From positions 496,001-560,000 of the forward strand of contig NZ_QLIS02000002.1 in NCBI RefSeq assembly GCF_003574475.2: a DNA stretch of 64,000 bases. Reading direction: 5' to 3'. A program made the translations under genes and the position numbers. The first letter of the stretch is position 1, and each line of letters opens with the position of its first letter. Under the pieces are notes generated by a model. The model was not told the origin of the DNA. It saw only the letters and a list, made by a program, of their open reading frames with translations, and searched no databases. The stretch comes from Pseudofrancisella aestuarii (GTDB taxonomy: Bacteria > Pseudomonadota > Gammaproteobacteria > Francisellales > Francisellaceae). Shown one piece after another: positions 56,174 through 64,000 of the stretch.

Positions 56174-57730
56174 ATGTTAGCTGCAATATTTGAATTAGTT
56201 ATATTAGGCTTTGCGTTATTTTGGTATTTTCTTATTTATATGTTAAATAATCTGTTTATACAGAACTTACTGGAGCGCAAATTAACAAATAAGCTTCTTA
56301 TAAGAGTATCAATAGTTGTTGTTGGTTATTCAATAGTTTATGTGTTATTTGCTTATTTCGGTGGTACAGATCTTGCTGTATCTTTTAGGTCGATGAGTGT
56401 TTATGCTGCGTCATTACTGGCAATGTTTCCACTTGTTTTGATGCCATCAATATGGAGAAAATATACAAATAATATAACAGTTAGATTATTCTATTGGTTT
56501 GGGATTATATATATATTATTCTCAGGCTTATCTTCTATATTTTATTTAGCTTCATACTATCATAGTTCATCATATATATTTTTTAGCGTATTTGTAGGCT
56601 TATTATCACTTATACTATTTGTATTAACGATTATGATGCTTTTATCAGATCCTAAGATAGAAGTAACTAATAAAAGATTGCAAGCTAATAAGTTATTAAG
56701 AATATTAGCAGCTATTGCATTATTAGCAGTGTTTATAGGATATGTTGTTAGCTTTTTAGCAAATAAATTATATAACACTAATGGTGTGGATTTTAATTCA
56801 TATATTATGATAACTAAGATTGCTGATGGATTAATCTTTGTAGCATTTGTCATAGTATTTAGTAGTATATTGACATGTATGGCGACAAGCTATAAGAGCC
56901 TAAAAAATATTATTTATGTCATTGTTGGACTTTTTGTTATAGGGGGTTATTTCTTACTAGCTTGGACATATACAGTTGATTTACAGGGAGAAGCTCGAGA
57001 AAGTGCATACTCAGTGTTGAATATGACAACAAATATTATTAGTTTTATTGTGTACTCATATTTGCTTGTTTTTATACTGAATAAAACAAGTTTAAAGATA
57101 AGCTGGATTGTTATATTTTTTGTTGCTTTTATAGTGCTGCCTTTTGAGACAAAGTATATGAGTGCAACATATGGTGAAGCATATATTATTGCACTAGCAA
57201 TGTTAATTGTCAGAAATGGAAGTAAGTATCTTAATATAGATGCTGAGCTAGCACCTTTTGATCAAAATACTAGCTTAAATATAGATAAGATTAATGATAT
57301 TTCTAACAAGAAAACAGAGATTGAGGTTAAGCAGAAAGATGATCAGCAAATATTGCAGCAGTCTAATAGTTATTCGGCTATAAATATTGACCAAGAAGAT
57401 AATAAATCAAATGAAGAAATATTTGTTCGACCTCTATTAATATCACTAGTTATATCAGCGCTTATTTGGGTCGTTGCTTTTGTTACTGGTAAGATATATG
57501 CTTTTTCTGCTTCAGGAGCCATGCTAGCTTACTGTTCTACACTTGGAGGTGCTGGTGTTATTTATAGTGGCAATTTTAAGTGTCCTGGGATGGGTGATGG
57601 TAATGGTGATATTTCTGGTTACTATCAGCATATAAGTTCTACAGCTTCACTAATAAGTTTGATAATTGCATTTTTTAGTTTTGTATTTCTATATTATGTT
57701 TTATATAAAAGTTTTAATAAAAAAAGATAG
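56174..57730 (+). CDS. Large multi-pass membrane protein of unknown function
   Basis: 518 aa. About ten helices fill residues 1-350, then an acidic Gln/Asn-rich linker (about 360-415), then two or more further helices. FPLVLMPSIWRKYTNN at 85-100 matches the membrane protein encoded at 13100, and the helix order aligns through residue 350, so they are paralogs. The linker and the C-terminal segment with GVIYSGNFKCPGMGDGNGD (two Cys) are absent from the shorter copy. It is in the LemA-DUF3137 cluster, so it may be a third component. Confidence 0.65.
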   Translation: MLAAIFELVILGFALFWYFLIYMLNNLFIQNLLERKLTNKLLIRVSIVVVGYSIVYVLFAYFGGTDLAVSFRSMSVYAASLLAMFPLVLMPSIWRKYTNNITVRLFYWFGIIYILFSGLSSIFYLASYYHSSSYIFFSVFVGLLSLILFVLTIMMLLSDPKIEVTNKRLQANKLLRILAAIALLAVFIGYVVSFLANKLYNTNGVDFNSYIMITKIADGLIFVAFVIVFSSILTCMATSYKSLKNIIYVIVGLFVIGGYFLLAWTYTVDLQGEARESAYSVLNMTTNIISFIVYSYLLVFILNKTSLKISWIVIFFVAFIVLPFETKYMSATYGEAYIIALAMLIVRNGSKYLNIDAELAPFDQNTSLNIDKINDISNKKTEIEVKQKDDQQILQQSNSYSAINIDQEDNKSNEEIFVRPLLISLVISALIWVVAFVTGKIYAFSASGAMLAYCSTLGGAGVIYSGNFKCPGMGDGNGDISGYYQHISSTASLISLIIAFFSFVFLYYVLYKSFNKKR

Positions 57731-57742
57731 TTAAGGTTTGAT

Positions 57743-57834
57743 ATGAAAAAAATAAAAATCATTTTAATGTATTAATTATCTTGTTTATTATTGCCTTAAT
57801 GGTAGGCGCATTAGTATATTTTAATAGTCTTTAA
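57743..57834 (+). pseudogene. Small single-helix membrane peptide, frameshifted at an A7 run
   Basis: ATG 57743 with AAGG upstream runs into a stop after ten codons. Adding one A to the AAAAAAA run at 57746-57752 opens a 30-codon frame ending at TAA 57834. It encodes MKKNKNHFNV and then one strong membrane helix (LIILFIIALMVGALVYF). It is therefore a broken small gene, an assembly error, or one read by slippage on the A7 tract. It is nine codons' length past the large membrane protein in the same direction. Confidence 0.5.
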
Positions 57835-57865
57835 ACTATATTTTATATAAAATTTTAAAATTTGT

Positions 57866-57894
57866 TTGTAATACTTGTATTAGTGTATTAATAT
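57866..57894 (+). promoter_or_regulatory. Candidate promoter of the yerC-his operon
   Basis: TTGTAA at 57866-57871 and TAATAT at 57889-57894 with a 17-base spacer, each four of six matches to sigma70. The -10 lies within the palindrome at 57877-57902. Confidence 0.5.
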
Positions 57895-57902
57895 GCTAGT
57901 AC
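57877..57902. promoter_or_regulatory. 26-bp imperfect palindrome, candidate TrpR-family operator
   Basis: The two 13-base halves, GTATTAGTGTATT and AATATGCTAGTAC, are reverse complements at 10 of 13 positions. The right end contains CTAGTAC, the same seven bases found at the end of the E. coli trp operator. It overlaps the candidate -10 and lies 24 bases before the yerC ATG, so autoregulation by the YerC protein is plausible. Confidence 0.5.
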
Positions 57903-57926
57903 AGTAGTAAATTGAATAAATCTTAA

Positions 57927-58226
57927 ATGTCAGAAATCAAAGATAATGATAAGAACTTATCAGATCTATTTGAGACTTTTACCAAATTTGAAAATGCAGA
58001 AGAAGCAAAATTGTTTTTTGAAGATTTGTGTACCCCAGTAGATTTAATGGCTATGGCTGCTAGATGGCGAGTGGTTAAAGAAATTAAAAAGAATAAGTCA
58101 TATAGACAGATACATGCTGATACAGGAGTTAGTTTGACTACTATAAGTAGAATAGCTCGTTGTATTACATATGGAACTGGCGGTTACAATATTATTTATG
58201 ATCGAATTAATAAAGAGGAGCTATAG
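57927..58226 (+). CDS. TrpR-family YerC/YecD-like DNA-binding protein
   Basis: 99 aa, all-helical, with the TrpR fold. The family motif DLCTPVDLMAMAARWRVVKEI precedes the helix-turn-helix SYRQIHADTGVSLTTISRIARC and the typical end YGTGGYNIIYDRI. YerC proteins are uncharacterised TrpR relatives. This one starts the histidine operon, eight bases before hisG, so it is a candidate his-specific regulator. The ribosome binding site is weak. The ligand is unknown. Confidence 0.88.
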   Translation: MSEIKDNDKNLSDLFETFTKFENAEEAKLFFEDLCTPVDLMAMAARWRVVKEIKKNKSYRQIHADTGVSLTTISRIARCITYGTGGYNIIYDRINKEEL

Positions 58227-58234
58227 TAGTTATA

Positions 58235-59125
58235 ATGAGAAATAGATTAAGAATAGCTATTCAAAAGAAAGGGCGTTTACATGATAGCTCAATGGAGCTA
58301 TTTAGCAAAATAGGTATTAAAGTTGAGTTTTCTAGTAAAAGTAATTTACTTTGCCACTCTATAAATGCTCCTGTAGATTTTCTTTTTGTTAGAGATGATG
58401 ATATTCCAACTATGGTAAATGGTAATGTTTGTGACCTTGGTATAGTTGGTGAGAATGTTTTAGAAGAATATTTGTTAAGCATTAAAGATACTACAAAAAA
58501 GAATGACATTATTAATGATAAGAAATTAGGCTTTGGATATTGTAGATTATCTATAGCTGTACCAAATGATGCTAGTGATAATTTAGATCAATTAAAAAAC
58601 ACTAGAATAGCTACATCTTATCCATATTTAGTGCAAAAATTTTCAAAAGAATATGGATTAAATCTGGATCCTCTCTCAATTTCAGGATCTGTAGAGATAG
58701 CACCAAATTTGCAAATGGCAAACTCTATATGTGATTTAGTTTCTACAGGAAGAACCTTAGAAGAGAACAATCTTAAAGAGATTCATACAGTTATGAAGAG
58801 TCAGGCAGTATTGATTCGTTCAAATGAAAATTTCAAACCAGAATTAGAAGAATATTATCAGCTTTTATTGAGAAGGATTGAAGGTGTTAAGCATGCTCAA
58901 GAGCGTAAGTATATTATGTTCCATATTGATAAAAATGCGGCAAATGATATTGCTCATATTCTTCCAGGTCATGAGGGGCAGACTATTATGCCTATATATG
59001 GTGATACTAAAGTTGCTATTCATTTAGTAACGAAAGAGGGGGTTTTCTGGAGCACACTAGAAAAATTAAAAGCAGCTGGAGCAAGTTCTATACTAGTTCT
59101 ACCAATAGAAAAAATGCTTGAATAG
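58235..59125 (+). CDS. hisG: ATP phosphoribosyltransferase, long form
   Basis: 296 aa, the long HisG with a C-terminal ACT-like regulatory domain (about 225-296), so no HisZ is needed. It commits PRPP and ATP to histidine. Motifs: RIAIQKKGRLHDSSMELF at the start, CDLGIVGENVLEE, and EIAPNLQMANSICDLVSTGRTL, the PRPP loop. Feedback inhibition by histidine acts through the ACT domain in the family. GAGGAG lies upstream of ATG 58235. Confidence 0.96.
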   Translation: MRNRLRIAIQKKGRLHDSSMELFSKIGIKVEFSSKSNLLCHSINAPVDFLFVRDDDIPTMVNGNVCDLGIVGENVLEEYLLSIKDTTKKNDIINDKKLGFGYCRLSIAVPNDASDNLDQLKNTRIATSYPYLVQKFSKEYGLNLDPLSISGSVEIAPNLQMANSICDLVSTGRTLEENNLKEIHTVMKSQAVLIRSNENFKPELEEYYQLLLRRIEGVKHAQERKYIMFHIDKNAANDIAHILPGHEGQTIMPIYGDTKVAIHLVTKEGVFWSTLEKLKAAGASSILVLPIEKMLE

Positions 59126-59137
59126 GTTTTGTTAAAA

Positions 59138-60436
59138 ATGATTAAAATGTTAGATTGGCAAAAGCTTAGCTTATTGGAGCAAAAGGAGCTTTTATCTAGA
59201 CCTGTTAATACTAATAAAGATAGCCTAATTTCAGGAGTTAGAAACATCTTAGATGAAGTAAAACAAAAGGGAGATGAAGCTCTTTTAGATTTTACAGCTA
59301 AATTTGATAAAGCTAATTTAAAAAGTATTACGGTTTCTAAGACTGAAATAGAGAATGCTTATACATTAGTTTCAGAAGAAGAAATTAAACTTATAAAAAA
59401 AGTAATAGCTCGTATATCTAATTACCACGCGGTGATGAAGCCAAAAACTACAGTTTGTGATACAAATGATGGAGTGGTTTGTAAGAAAGTATATAAGCCA
59501 ATTGAAAAAGTTGGATTGTATGTTCCTGGTGGATCAGCGCCATTGGTTTCTACTTTAATAATGCTAGCAGCTCCAGCTCAAATTGCAGGCTGTAAAGAAG
59601 TTTATGTTACTACACCATGTGACGAAAATGGGAATATACATCCATTAATATTAATAGCTGCAGATATCTGTAATGTATCTAGTATTTATAAATTAGGTGG
59701 AGCTCAGGCTATAGCTGCTTTAGCGTATGGTACAGAGACGGTACCTAAAGTAAATAAAATCTATGGTCCTGGTAATTCATGGGTTACAGAGGCAAAGCAA
59801 CAAGTTTCTCATGATAGTCAGGGTGCAGCGATAGATTTACCTGCTGGGCCTTCAGAAGTATTAGTGATTGCAGATGAAAGTGCTAATCCAAAGTTCGTTG
59901 CTGCAGATTTATTAGCTCAAGCTGAGCATGGGGTGGACTCTCAAGCATTGTTAATTACAGATAGTCAAAATTTAGCGAACAAAGTAAAAGAAGAAGTTAT
60001 CAAGCAAACAAGTATTGCTCAAAGAAAAGAGATAATTGAAAAATCTTTATTAAATAGTGCAATTATAGTTATAAAATCTGTTGATGAAGCAATTAATATA
60101 GCTAATGAGTATGCATCTGAGCACCTTATATTAAATATTAAAAATGCTGATGACTATGTAGAAAAAATTGAAAATGCTGGAGCGGTATTTGTTGGTCCTT
60201 GGGCGGCAGAAGCTTTAGGGGATTATGTTACTGGTTCAAATCATGTTTTACCAACTTATGGTTATGCAAAGGCGTATAGTGGTTTAGCAACCATAGATTT
60301 CATGAAGGCAATAAGTATTCAAAATGTGTCTAAAGAAGGTATAAAAAATATAGGTAAAATGGCAATGAGATTAGCTGATATAGAGGGTCTCAAAGCTCAT
60401 GAAAATGCAATAGCTATTCGTTTGGAGAGTTTATAA
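59138..60436 (+). CDS. hisD: Histidinol dehydrogenase
   Basis: 432 aa with this start. It oxidises histidinol to histidine in two NAD steps. Motifs: GLYVPGGSAPLVSTLIMLA, IYGPGNSWVTEAKQQVS, AEHGVDSQALL (zinc His) and GSNHVLPTYGYAKAYSGL. ATG 59138 is chosen because AGG lies about 11 bases before it; a TTG at 59129 and an ATG at 59147 are in the same frame. Confidence 0.95.
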   Translation: MIKMLDWQKLSLLEQKELLSRPVNTNKDSLISGVRNILDEVKQKGDEALLDFTAKFDKANLKSITVSKTEIENAYTLVSEEEIKLIKKVIARISNYHAVMKPKTTVCDTNDGVVCKKVYKPIEKVGLYVPGGSAPLVSTLIMLAAPAQIAGCKEVYVTTPCDENGNIHPLILIAADICNVSSIYKLGGAQAIAALAYGTETVPKVNKIYGPGNSWVTEAKQQVSHDSQGAAIDLPAGPSEVLVIADESANPKFVAADLLAQAEHGVDSQALLITDSQNLANKVKEEVIKQTSIAQRKEIIEKSLLNSAIIVIKSVDEAINIANEYASEHLILNIKNADDYVEKIENAGAVFVGPWAAEALGDYVTGSNHVLPTYGYAKAYSGLATIDFMKAISIQNVSKEGIKNIGKMAMRLADIEGLKAHENAIAIRLESL

Positions 60437-60439
60437 AGT

Positions 60440-61513
60440 ATGCAAAAACAAACCACAGAAAATCTTATTCGTAAAGATTTACAAAAATTTAGTGCTTATT
60501 CATCTGCACGCTCTTTAAAAGTGGATGGAGATATATGGTTAAATGCTAATGAATCTCCTTATAATGATGAGAATTTATATAATCGTTATCCTGAACCACA
60601 GCCGAAGAAACTGGTTCAAAAGTTGGCTAGTATATATGAAGTTAATGAAAGTGATTTGCTAGTTACTAGAGGCAGTGATGAAGGAATTGATCTTTTATTT
60701 AGACTCTATTGTGAATACCAAAAGGATTCTATTTTTGCAGTTGAGCCTACATTTGGAATGTATAAAATAGCAGCTCAATTACAAGGAGTAGAATATAAAA
60801 CTATAAAGCTAAAAGAAGAAAATGATTTTGAGATTAATGTTTCTCAACTTCTAGATAATATCTCTAATGATTGTAAATTGCTTTTTTTATGTACTCCTAA
60901 TAATCCTACTGGAAAATCTATACCGTTAGCGGATATTGAGTTTATTCTTAATAAACTAGCTGGTAAGTGTATAGTTGTAGTTGATGAGGCATATATTGAG
61001 TTTAGTTATGAGAAATCAGCGGCTTGTCTTATTAATAAATATGAAAATCTTGTAGTGCTGAGGACTTTATCTAAATCTTTCGGGATGGCAGGACTTAGAT
61101 TAGGAGTTGTAATCACAAATTCTGATAGAATTCTCTGGTTAAGAAAAATACTAGCTCCATATCCAATTCCAAAAACTACAGAAAGTACTATATTAGGACT
61201 ACTTGATGAAAAAAGTTTAGATAAGATAGCTCACCAAGTATCAGAAGTAAAAGTCCAAAGACAATATATATATGAGAAACTATCTGAGATGAAAATAGTT
61301 GATAAATTATGGTTATCAGATGCTAATTTTATTTTAGTAAGATTTAAAGAAGGAATCTTTAATAAATTAATAGATAATAAGATAGTTGTTCGCTCTATGG
61401 CACATTTTTTTAATGATGAAAGAATGTTAAGAATAAGCGTAGGAACAGTGTCTGAAAATAAGAAGTTAATAGAAGTATTAGAAAAGTTAAGTAATGAATA
61501 TGAAACAAAGTAA
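60440..61513 (+). CDS. hisC: Histidinol-phosphate aminotransferase
   Basis: 357 aa, fold-type I PLP enzyme. NANESPYNDENLYNRYPEPQP at the N-terminus, CTPNNPTGKSIP, VVDEAYIEFS and the PLP lysine in LSKSFGMAGLRLG (near residue 208) are present. It follows hisD by three bases and overlaps hisB by 20. Confidence 0.95.
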   Translation: MQKQTTENLIRKDLQKFSAYSSARSLKVDGDIWLNANESPYNDENLYNRYPEPQPKKLVQKLASIYEVNESDLLVTRGSDEGIDLLFRLYCEYQKDSIFAVEPTFGMYKIAAQLQGVEYKTIKLKEENDFEINVSQLLDNISNDCKLLFLCTPNNPTGKSIPLADIEFILNKLAGKCIVVVDEAYIEFSYEKSAACLINKYENLVVLRTLSKSFGMAGLRLGVVITNSDRILWLRKILAPYPIPKTTESTILGLLDEKSLDKIAHQVSEVKVQRQYIYEKLSEMKIVDKLWLSDANFILVRFKEGIFNKLIDNKIVVRSMAHFFNDERMLRISVGTVSENKKLIEVLEKLSNEYETK

Positions 61514-62576
61514 ATATTTATTTATAGATAGAGATGGAACTCTGATTGTTGAGCCACCTATTGATAAGCAAGTTGATAGTATAGAAAAACTGGAATTTTT
61601 TGAAGGGGTTTTTGAAGCATTAAAGAAACTGCAATCTGCTGGATTTAAGCTAGTGATGATTTCAAACCAAGATGGCTTAGGAACAGAATCTTTTCCAAAG
61701 GCTGATTTTGAGGCTCCTCATAATCTAATGCTTAAAATATTCAAATCTCAAGGAATTGAGTTTGATGATATATTAATCTGTCCACATTTTAGTCATGAAG
61801 ATTGCAATTGTCGCAAGCCTAAAGTTGGTTTACTAATGGACTATTTAGTTGAACAAAGAATTTCATTAAAAGATAGTTATGTGATAGGTGACAGAATAAC
61901 TGATGTTCAGTTGGCAAATAACATAAAAGTGAATCCTATCCAAATAGGCGAGGGTGAGTATGAAACTTGGGACGATATTGTAAATGCTATATTGAACAAG
62001 CCTAGAGTTGCTGAAATAAAACGTGTTACTAATGAAACAGATATTTCTGTGAAGGTTAATTTAGATGTTCCAGGTAAGAGAAATATAGCAACAGGTATTG
62101 GTTTTTTTGATCATATGTTAGATCAAATAGCAAAACACGCTGGTATAAGTGCTGAAATTATAGCTAAAGGTGATTTACATATAGATGATCATCACTGCGT
62201 TGAAGATGTTGCGATAAGCTTTTCACAAGCTATAGCAAAAGCTCTTGGTGATAAATATAGTATAAATCGTTATGGTTTTTTATTGCCAATGGATGAGGCT
62301 TTAGTTGAGGTAGCTTTAGATCTAAGTGGTAGAAGTTACTGTTCCTTTGAAGCTAATTTTGATCGAGAAATGGTTGGTGACTTATCTGTAGAATTAGTAA
62401 AACATTTCTTTGTGTCTTTTGCCGAAGGGTTAAAAGCAACTCTACATATAAAGGTTACTGGTGAAAATACTCACCATATGATTGAAGCATGTTTTAAAGG
62501 CTTAGGAAAAGTTTTAAAGCAAGCTATAGCTAAGAGTAATATTGCTGAAATTCCTAGTTCTAAGGGAGTGTTATGA
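61494..62576 (+). CDS. hisB: Bifunctional histidinol-phosphatase / IGP dehydratase
   Basis: 360 aa fusion. Residues 1-165 form the HAD phosphatase with FIDRDGTL (D12 and D14) and the zinc site CPHFSHEDCNCRKPK. Residues 165-360 form the dehydratase with GIGFFDHMLDQIAKHAG and DDHHCVEDVAI. Together they act at steps 6 and 8. The fused form is characteristic of E. coli-like and related gammaproteobacterial operons. An in-frame ATG at 61500 is an alternative start. Confidence 0.95.
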   Translation: MNMKQSKYLFIDRDGTLIVEPPIDKQVDSIEKLEFFEGVFEALKKLQSAGFKLVMISNQDGLGTESFPKADFEAPHNLMLKIFKSQGIEFDDILICPHFSHEDCNCRKPKVGLLMDYLVEQRISLKDSYVIGDRITDVQLANNIKVNPIQIGEGEYETWDDIVNAILNKPRVAEIKRVTNETDISVKVNLDVPGKRNIATGIGFFDHMLDQIAKHAGISAEIIAKGDLHIDDHHCVEDVAISFSQAIAKALGDKYSINRYGFLLPMDEALVEVALDLSGRSYCSFEANFDREMVGDLSVELVKHFFVSFAEGLKATLHIKVTGENTHHMIEACFKGLGKVLKQAIAKSNIAEIPSSKGVL

Positions 62577-63169
62577 TAGCAATAATAGACTGTTGTGGTA
62601 GTAACTTTGCTTCAATAAAATATGCATTTGAGAAATTAGGTCAAGAAATACTTCTAACACATGACGCTGAAGAAATAAAAAAGGCAGATTGCGTAATACT
62701 TCCTGGGGTTGGTCATGCTAAGTCAGCTATGGAGAATCTAAGATTATATGGTTTAGATACTGTTATTTCACAACTTAAACAGCCAGTATTGGGAATCTGT
62801 TTGGGAATGCAAATTATGTATAGTCATTCTGAAGAGGGTGATACAGAATGTTTAGGTATCTTTAATGAAAAGGTAAAATCTTTTAGAAAAACTCAAGGTT
62901 TTAGCATTCCTCATATGGGTTGGAATAGTTTACAAAATATAAATAAAGATCATTTTTTGTTTCAGAATATAGCAGAAGATGATTTTGTATATTTTGTGCA
63001 TAGTTTTTATGCTGAGATTAATGATTATTCATTAGCGACAAATGATTATATTAATAACTTTACTGCTATAGTAAATAAAGATAATTTCTATGGAATACAG
63101 TTTCATCCTGAAAAGTCAGGAGCAATAGGAATGAGACTTTTACAAAACTTTATAAAAGGGGCTCTATAG
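62573..63169 (+). CDS. hisH: Imidazole glycerol phosphate synthase, glutaminase subunit
   Basis: 198 aa class I glutamine amidotransferase. Nucleophile C76 in GICLGMQ, the oxyanion loop PGVGHAKSAM, and the His-Glu pair in QFHPEKSG are all present. It feeds ammonia to HisF. Its ATG overlaps the hisB stop in ATGA. Confidence 0.96.
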   Translation: MIAIIDCCGSNFASIKYAFEKLGQEILLTHDAEEIKKADCVILPGVGHAKSAMENLRLYGLDTVISQLKQPVLGICLGMQIMYSHSEEGDTECLGIFNEKVKSFRKTQGFSIPHMGWNSLQNINKDHFLFQNIAEDDFVYFVHSFYAEINDYSLATNDYINNFTAIVNKDNFYGIQFHPEKSGAIGMRLLQNFIKGAL

Positions 63170-63895
63170 ATGAATATATTTCCAGCAATAGATTTAATAA
63201 ATGGTAAATGTGTTCGCTTAGAAAAGGGTGACTTTAATAAAACTACTACTTATCAGCTAGAGCCAAAAGATGTAGCTAATTCATATCAGCAGGCAGGAGC
63301 TAAATTTATCCATGTGGTAGATTTAGATGGTGCAAAAAAAGGCCAAACTTGTCAATTTGAAACTATACAACAAATTAGAGATAACTGTAATATGACTCTA
63401 CAGGTTGGTGGAGGTATTAAGGATTTTGCAACTATTGATAAGCTTCTAGAAATCGGTGTTGATAGGGTGGTTATAGGAAGTTTAGCTGTTAAAGATATAG
63501 AGTTAACTAAGAAGTTTTTTGAGAAATATGGAGCTGAGAAAATAGTTTTAGCTCTAGATGTTTTTATTAAAGAAGGAACTCCCTATATAGCAACACATGG
63601 TTGGCAAGAATCTAGTACAATTACTTTAGATCAGATAATTCAAACTTACCTTGCTGATGGTCTTGAATATGTGTTGTGTACTGATATCTCAAGAGATGGT
63701 ATGTTACAAGGTCCGAATTTTGAGTTGTATAGAGTTTATTCATCAATATATCCAGATATTAAATTTATGGCTTCTGGTGGAGTTGGTAAGTTAGAGGATT
63801 TAAAGATATTGAAAGAACAGGATGCATATGGAGTAATTATTGGTAAAGCTTTATATGAAAATAAATTTACACTTCAAGAGGCTTTAGAATGCTAA
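63170..63895 (+). CDS. hisA: ProFAR isomerase
   Basis: 241 aa TIM barrel. The general base is the Asp in [14 protein letters not shown], the general acid the Asp in [11 protein letters not shown], and phosphate loops are LQVGGGI and FMASGGVG. It starts directly after the hisH stop and overlaps hisF by seven bases. Confidence 0.96.
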   Translation: MNIFPAIDLINGKCVRLEKGDFNKTTTYQLEPKDVANSYQQAGAKFIHVVDLDGAKKGQTCQFETIQQIRDNCNMTLQVGGGIKDFATIDKLLEIGVDRVVIGSLAVKDIELTKKFFEKYGAEKIVLALDVFIKEGTPYIATHGWQESSTITLDQIIQTYLADGLEYVLCTDISRDGMLQGPNFELYRVYSSIYPDIKFMASGGVGKLEDLKILKEQDAYGVIIGKALYENKFTLQEALEC

Positions 63896-64000
63896 CTAAA
63901 AGAATAATCCCATGCCTTGATGTTAAAGATGGTGTGGTTGTTAAAGGTGTGAAATTTAGAAATCATCGAGTTATTGGCGATATCATTGAGCTTGCTCAGA
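63889..64000 (+). CDS. hisF: Imidazole glycerol phosphate synthase, cyclase subunit (3' end outside window)
   Basis: Only the first 37 codons are in the window, from ATG 63889. [20 protein letters not shown] carries the conserved catalytic Asp of HisF at residue 11. It overlaps hisA by seven bases. The rest, and any hisI/hisE, lie to the right. Confidence 0.93.
   Translation, partial: MLTKRIIPCLDVKDGVVVKGVKFRNHRVIGDIIELAQ

Noticed and set aside
1-64000. CRISPR arrays, insertion sequences, prophage, defence islands
   Set aside because: No regularly spaced repeats, no transposase or integrase frames, and no recognised defence genes; the NERD gene alone is not enough to call a defence system.

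Overview
The window is an AT-rich (about one third GC by eye), densely coding bacterial chromosome segment with about 64 protein genes. The gene content and protein style point to a gammaproteobacterium of the Francisellaceae. The evidence is a short RpoD of 578 aa, the order rpsU-yqeY-dnaG-rpoD, Coq7-type ubiquinone hydroxylation, a ProP-like MFS carrier resembling the Francisella/Legionella phagosomal transporters, a TrpR-family yerC gene in front of hisG, and strong A/T codon bias. This genus-level assignment is inference. I see no tRNA or rRNA gene, no CRISPR array, no insertion sequence and no prophage. This is mostly core chromosome.

Layout. 0-1.8 kb: two overlapping halves of a FUSC-type membrane protein; the first is cut by the window edge. 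1.8-8.9 kb: sbcB, uvrB, a NERD-domain membrane protein, two tandem glutamate racemase genes and a Bcr/CflA-type MFS exporter. 8.9-17.1 kb: an M20 peptidase, xseA-xseB, a Sel1-repeat protein, an unknown multi-pass membrane protein, a DUF218 protein, a ProP-like carrier and trxA. 17.1-21.2 kb: a minus-strand thiamine salvage operon thiE-thiM-thiL-thiD-tenA, driven by a good sigma70-type promoter and a TPP riboswitch. 21.2-27.8 kb: a Na+/H+ antiporter, an orphan Rieske oxygenase, proB-proA, a DUF3293 gene and an amino acid permease. 27.8-30.6 kb: an accessory patch with a decayed sugar-kinase remnant, a secreted BspA-type leucine-rich-repeat protein and a lipoprotein. 30.8-38.4 kb: glyA, darP, ispB, a small membrane protein, then a minus-strand run of FKBP, ttcA, thioesterase, SLT lipoprotein and dacB. 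38.6-43.6 kb: rpsU, yqeY, dnaG, rpoD, coq7. 43.6-51.7 kb: a second SLT lipoprotein, a Cys-rich lipoprotein, tcdA, an alpha/beta hydrolase, lplA, tyrS, a 54-aa membrane peptide, hslR and an APC transporter. 51.9-57.8 kb: a DUF2797 gene, purT, a lipoprotein, LemA, DUF3137, a large membrane protein and a frameshifted small peptide. 57.9-64 kb: the histidine operon yerC-hisG-D-C-B-H-A-F, running off the right edge.

How the genes work together. Proline (proB-proA) and histidine (his) biosynthesis are encoded. The thiamine genes lack thiC and thiG, so within this window the pathway is salvage and coupling rather than de novo synthesis. Envelope functions recur: PBP4 (dacB), two SLT lipoproteins, MurI, an FKBP foldase and several lipoproteins. 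The most interesting signals are a 26-bp operator-like palindrome overlapping the yerC-his promoter, an unknown two-member membrane protein family (one member beside LemA-DUF3137), the LRR plus lipoprotein pair, the murI duplication, and a small membrane peptide gene broken or shifted at an A7 run.
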